25,187 nt of DNA from a virus, in IMG/VR virus record IMGVR_UViG_3300047562_000459, positions 1 through 25,187 of that record. One strand, written 5' to 3'. Position numbers and translations under genes: made by a program. Positions 22,357 to 25,187 of the stretch are shown in pieces (position 1 is the stretch's first letter; every line of letters begins with the position of its first letter). Below the pieces are notes generated by a model that saw only the letters and a list, made by a program, of their open reading frames with translations, was not told the origin of the DNA and searched no databases.

Positions 22357-23393
22357 TACGCGGCCTCCTCAGTCAGCTCAATCATCCGCATACCCAGCGC
22401 GGCGTAGTCAACCGACGCGTAGCCCAAGTCATCGTAGTGGACAGCATACGGGAAGTGGGTCTCTGCTTCATCAGCCATAACACCCAAGAACACACGATCC
22501 GGTATGCCGGTATACTTAAATGTATATACATTAAGCCCGCTGTTCTGATCGACGTGGTGGAACTTGATGTCTTCCTTGAGGCGGCGGTCTGACGGGCCAA
22601 ACGCGCCTAGGGCAGCGCCGCCTAACCCCATTAAGCCGCCGAACACAGCGCCCTGCTTCTCCATTTGCGAACCATAGATGGATGTCTGTGCGTTGAGTAC
22701 ACCCTGCAACCCTTGCATACCGGTCTGGTATCCACCCATCATCGTGCCAGCACCTTGGCCTAAGCCAGCCATATACTGATTGCCTGCCATTTGTGCTGTG
22801 CCAGCACCGGCAGAGCCTGCGCCAACAGAGCCACCGTACGCAGCGGTAGAAGCCCCTGCCAAGTTACGGCCCAAGCCAGCAGCAGAAGTGCGAAGAGCCA
22901 TGCCACGCTGAACAGCGGCGTCCCTAGCCTGAGTCTGTGCATTAGCTGATTGTGCAGCAAGACCTATCGTAGCCTGCTGCCTAGCTGCACGGGCGGCTGG
23001 AGAGTTGGGATTAAGGCCACGGGCCGCGTCTGATCTAGCCAAGGCTTGTTGTGTGTTACTAAAAGCACGGCCAGCGGCAGCGGCAGCTTCTCCCGCCATA
23101 CGTTCTCGGTACGACTCTGTACTGAACGCTTCAGCGTCTCGGACAAGCCCCTGTTCTAGTGGCCTGAACGTAGCAATTTGGTAGTCGTAATAGTCCTTCG
23201 CCTGTTCCAACTGTTGCTGTTGGGCAGCGATTTGGCCCTCGGCGACACCGGCAAGGAGCGGCTGCATTTCTGCGTACTGTCGCTCAGCGAAGTCTAATTG
23301 ACGCGTGCCTAGCTCTCTGCCTAACTGAATAGCTTCCCGAGATACTTGGGCTAACTCTCTGTAATCTGGCGCTTTTGCTGATTTTCCGCCCAT
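22356..23393 (-). CDS. Ala-rich virion protein with C-terminal S74 intramolecular chaperone
   Basis: This is a 345-residue protein. Residues 1-120 are helical and Gln/Glu/Ala-rich, and about 120-265 are Ala/Gly-rich, similar in style to podovirus internal virion proteins. Residues 266-345 form an S74 intramolecular chaperone: GPSDRRLKEDI contains the catalytic pair S268 and K273, followed by GVMADEAETHFPYAV and SVDYAALGMRMIEL. Such domains help trimerisation and then cut themselves off just before the Ser, here after P267. ATG 23393 is chosen because GGAGG precedes it by 6 bases and it overlaps the previous stop as TAATG. The in-frame ATG at 23405 lacks this support. S74 usually caps tail fibres or spikes, so the N-terminal part may instead be tail-related. 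Confidence 0.78.
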   Translation of the reverse strand: MGGKSAKAPDYRELAQVSREAIQLGRELGTRQLDFAERQYAEMQPLLAGVAEGQIAAQQQQLEQAKDYYDYQIATFRPLEQGLVRDAEAFSTESYRERMAGEAAAAAGRAFSNTQQALARSDAARGLNPNSPAARAARQQATIGLAAQSANAQTQARDAAVQRGMALRTSAAGLGRNLAGASTAAYGGSVGAGSAGAGTAQMAGNQYMAGLGQGAGTMMGGYQTGMQGLQGVLNAQTSIYGSQMEKQGAVFGGLMGLGGAALGAFGPSDRRLKEDIKFHHVDQNSGLNVYTFKYTGIPDRVFLGVMADEAETHFPYAVHYDDLGYASVDYAALGMRMIELTEEAA

Positions 23394-23815
23394 TATGTCC
23401 TCCAACGAGCGCCGCTTTCGGGCGTCATAACTAATACCATCATATCCGCACCGGGAGCGCCGTCCTTCATCACAAATTCTTCCTGCCAGCCAAGGTGCTT
23501 GTCGAACTCGATAATGTGGGGTTCATTAGTCGGCACCATGCCAGTTAACCGCTTTAGTTTACACTTATTGAAAGCATAATCATACGCTGCCTGCAACAAC
23601 TTAATCGTAGCTTTACCGGGCTTGTCGATGGCTATATGGCATGTGGCGTTAGCACCGTTGTAGTTGTTGAATACGATCCCAGCCAGTATGGTTGAACCCC
23701 GCATGACACCTAGGGCGTAGAAGTCTCCCCAGCTACCGGTTTGGCCTACTTTGGCCGCTACCCACGCGCCGATAAGGTCTTTACGGTCAACTACTACGAC
23801 GGTGGATTCGGCCAT
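23393..23815 (-). CDS. GNAT-like acetyltransferase family protein
   Basis: This 140-residue protein has a GNAT-like layout: a beta-rich N-terminal half (YALGVMRGSTILAGIVFNNYNG), an alpha segment KATIKLLQAAYDYAFNKCKLKRLTGMVP typical of the acetyl-CoA binding helix and strand, and FDKHLGWQEEFVMKDG near the C-terminus. Such genes occur often in the structural operons of podovirus-like phages, and their substrate is unknown. The classical Q/RxxGxG/A motif is not clear here, so activity is uncertain. The start overlaps the preceding gene by 22 bp, with GAGG upstream of the ATG. Confidence 0.72.
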   Translation of the reverse strand: MAESTVVVVDRKDLIGAWVAAKVGQTGSWGDFYALGVMRGSTILAGIVFNNYNGANATCHIAIDKPGKATIKLLQAAYDYAFNKCKLKRLTGMVPTNEPHIIEFDKHLGWQEEFVMKDGAPGADMMVLVMTPESGARWRT

Positions 23816-24237
23816 ACAACCTCGTCTATGGACAATATATCTGGGTACTGCTCCGGTAAATCACGTAGTTGTTGTCTGTAAACCCGCCATGCTTCAGCGT
23901 CAACGGGGGCATCTGGCACCTGCGTCCAGTCGCATCCTGCTAGGAGTTCGTTTCTTAACGACCGTAGCTCCCTAATAGCCGCAGCCCGAAGTTTTGGCTC
24001 GTTGAGCCGCCACTCTTTTGCGGCGTAGTTAAACTCGTGCCGATCAGAGGGGCGCTCTGGCATAGGGCGGACTGATTTAGTGGCTACGTCAACGTAGTGA
24101 GTGTCGTAAGCAACCTCGCTATCAACAATTAAACAATTTCCGTCGCAGTCTTTAGCGTACGCCTCTAAGCTCCAGTTAGGGCCGGTTTTGCTGCCCGTAA
24201 TCTGCCCTAAGTTGGTATATGTTATTAGCTTACTCAT
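23794..24237 (-). CDS. Tail assembly chaperone-like protein
   Basis: This 147-residue protein ends with a pattern common in phage tail (fibre) assembly chaperones: RNELLAGCDWTQVPDAPVDAEAWRVYRQQLRDLPEQYP. The N-terminal part looks beta-rich (LEAYAKDCDGNCLIVDSEVAYD). It follows the tail fibre gene directly with an ATGA overlap, the usual order of a fibre followed by its assembly factor. Its likely role is to help fold or attach the fibre encoded just upstream. Confidence 0.75.
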   Translation of the reverse strand: MSKLITYTNLGQITGSKTGPNWSLEAYAKDCDGNCLIVDSEVAYDTHYVDVATKSVRPMPERPSDRHEFNYAAKEWRLNEPKLRAAAIRELRSLRNELLAGCDWTQVPDAPVDAEAWRVYRQQLRDLPEQYPDILSIDEVVWPNPPS

Positions 24238-25187
24238 CGCTTTGACGCCACCACACTCATGCCGTTGGCGAACATTCTCCTACTCCCTGCGTTAGTTTGG
24301 GCGGCTAGGGCAAAATAATAGTTTGTGTTTTTCTTTAGCCCCAGTGCGCTGACATCGAGTGTGTAGTTAACCGTAAGAGTGCCGGAGTGGTTACGTTTTT
24401 TACTCACACCGCAAGATTGCAGCATGGTTGCGCCTGATAGGTTAGCGGTGCTGTTTGGAGAGCTTGGGAAATACGTCCAAGAAGAAGGAAACGCGCTGCC
24501 CTCTCGGATAAATAAATTTAGCCTAACAGTTTCGTAATCACTCCCGCTAGTAGCCGCACTGTAGTTCATAAACCCCACAACAGTAATAGCTTCAGGGGCT
24601 ACGTTGTCGTCCGCCCAACTAAGCGGTGATGTGTCACAAACTTTGCTCCATGAACTGCCAGCGGATGTCTCTGTACCGGAAATTGCTATAGAGGTGCTTA
24701 GATTTTCGTTAGACGCGCCCAGCGGCACCGTAACCGCGTTTTCGCCGATTTTTAGGGTATTAACTTGTGCGTTGCCAATGACAGCTTCAGTAACCGCCAA
24801 GCTCTGGAAGTACGTCTCTATGTTGTTTTGTGTGATCTTGTCCTGAACCCAAGCGAATAGGCCAAGGGCATCTCCGTTGTTGTCGAGTATCTTCTCTCCC
24901 TTCAACTCGTAAGGCTCAATAACCACTTGGTCTATATGAAGCACCGCCAAGTCCGGCAGTGCCGTACTCATATAGATATTAAACGACATCCAGTCAAAGC
25001 GACCTATACCACTAGTGTTAGAACTTGTAGGCTCAACAACTAGTTCAGTGGTAAACCACGTATCGCGGCTCCTTACTACTCTGTCTTGGTACCAGTAGTA
25101 GTTAGCTGGGTAGCGGACTATATTGTCTGGATCGTCATCGTTAAGTATGTCTTCTCGCAGCACACGGGCATAAGCAAAAGCGTCTGC
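24234..25187 (-). CDS. Tail fibre or tail-tip protein, C-terminal part
   Basis: The leftward frame is open to the right edge, and the visible 317 residues are the end of a longer protein. There is a GTG at 25163, but the coding frame continues upstream of it (ADAFAYAR before that codon), so it is not taken as the start. The first part (about 120 residues) holds AWVQDKITQNNIETYFQSL and then EAVIGNAQVNTLKIGENAVTVPLG, a repeat-like pattern seen in fibres and host-specificity proteins of tailed phages. The rest is a Ser/Thr/Asn-rich beta domain, likely the receptor-binding tip. It overlaps the assembly chaperone gene by ATGA. Confidence 0.65.
   Translation of the reverse strand, partial: ADAFAYARVLREDILNDDDPDNIVRYPANYYWYQDRVVRSRDTWFTTELVVEPTSSNTSGIGRFDWMSFNIYMSTALPDLAVLHIDQVVIEPYELKGEKILDNNGDALGLFAWVQDKITQNNIETYFQSLAVTEAVIGNAQVNTLKIGENAVTVPLGASNENLSTSIAISGTETSAGSSWSKVCDTSPLSWADDNVAPEAITVVGFMNYSAATSGSDYETVRLNLFIREGSAFPSSWTYFPSSPNSTANLSGATMLQSCGVSKKRNHSGTLTVNYTLDVSALGLKKNTNYYFALAAQTNAGSRRMFANGMSVVASKR

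Overview
The window is part of a tailed double-stranded DNA bacteriophage genome (Caudoviricetes). It is gene-dense with almost no intergenic space, many ATGA or TAATG stop-start overlaps, strong GGAGG-type ribosome binding sites and one good sigma70-like promoter. This suggests a host in the Gram-negative bacteria, probably a proteobacterium. The mix of replication genes and internal-virion-protein-like genes points to a podovirus-like lytic phage. No integrase, repressor, tRNA, CRISPR array or insertion sequence was seen. Terminase, portal, major capsid and lysis genes must lie outside the window.

Left arm, rightward, about 1-4705: a MoxR-type AAA+ ATPase (253-1266) is followed, one small gene later, by a protein joining an HExxH metallopeptidase-like domain to a VWA domain with an intact MIDAS motif (1610-2842). 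Four small unknown genes and one 361-residue unknown gene surround this pair. Two nearly identical 16-bp palindromes begin exactly at the stop codons of two of the small genes.

Middle, rightward, about 4706-14359: a sigma70-like promoter and an intrinsic terminator lie 43 bp apart and may form an attenuator. They precede a 28-residue membrane microprotein, a DUF3310 gene and a small conserved phage protein. The replication and recombination module follows: family A DNA polymerase with 3'-5' exonuclease, a Cas4/RecB-like PD-(D/E)XK nuclease with four cysteines, a VRR-NUC nuclease, an SNF2-type helicase, a small coiled-coil protein, a putative ssDNA-binding protein, a strong terminator, a primase-polymerase/helicase fusion and an HNH nuclease.

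Right arm, leftward, 14360-25187: this is a late structural operon read from the right edge. It holds the C-terminal part of a tail fibre or tail-tip protein, a tail assembly chaperone-like protein, a GNAT-like protein, an Ala-rich virion protein with a C-terminal S74 self-cleaving chaperone, an Ala/Gln-rich 544-residue protein, a 2038-residue giant protein with a zincin-like motif, and a 67-residue Gly/Lys/Met-rich protein. The last three large proteins occupy positions like those of the T7 gp14-gp15-gp16 ejection proteins. The two arms converge with no base between the HNH stop codon and the stop codon of the last leftward gene.

The least explained parts are the MoxR-VWA-metallopeptidase cluster with its palindromic elements, the promoter-attenuator before the microprotein, and the giant zincin-containing virion protein.
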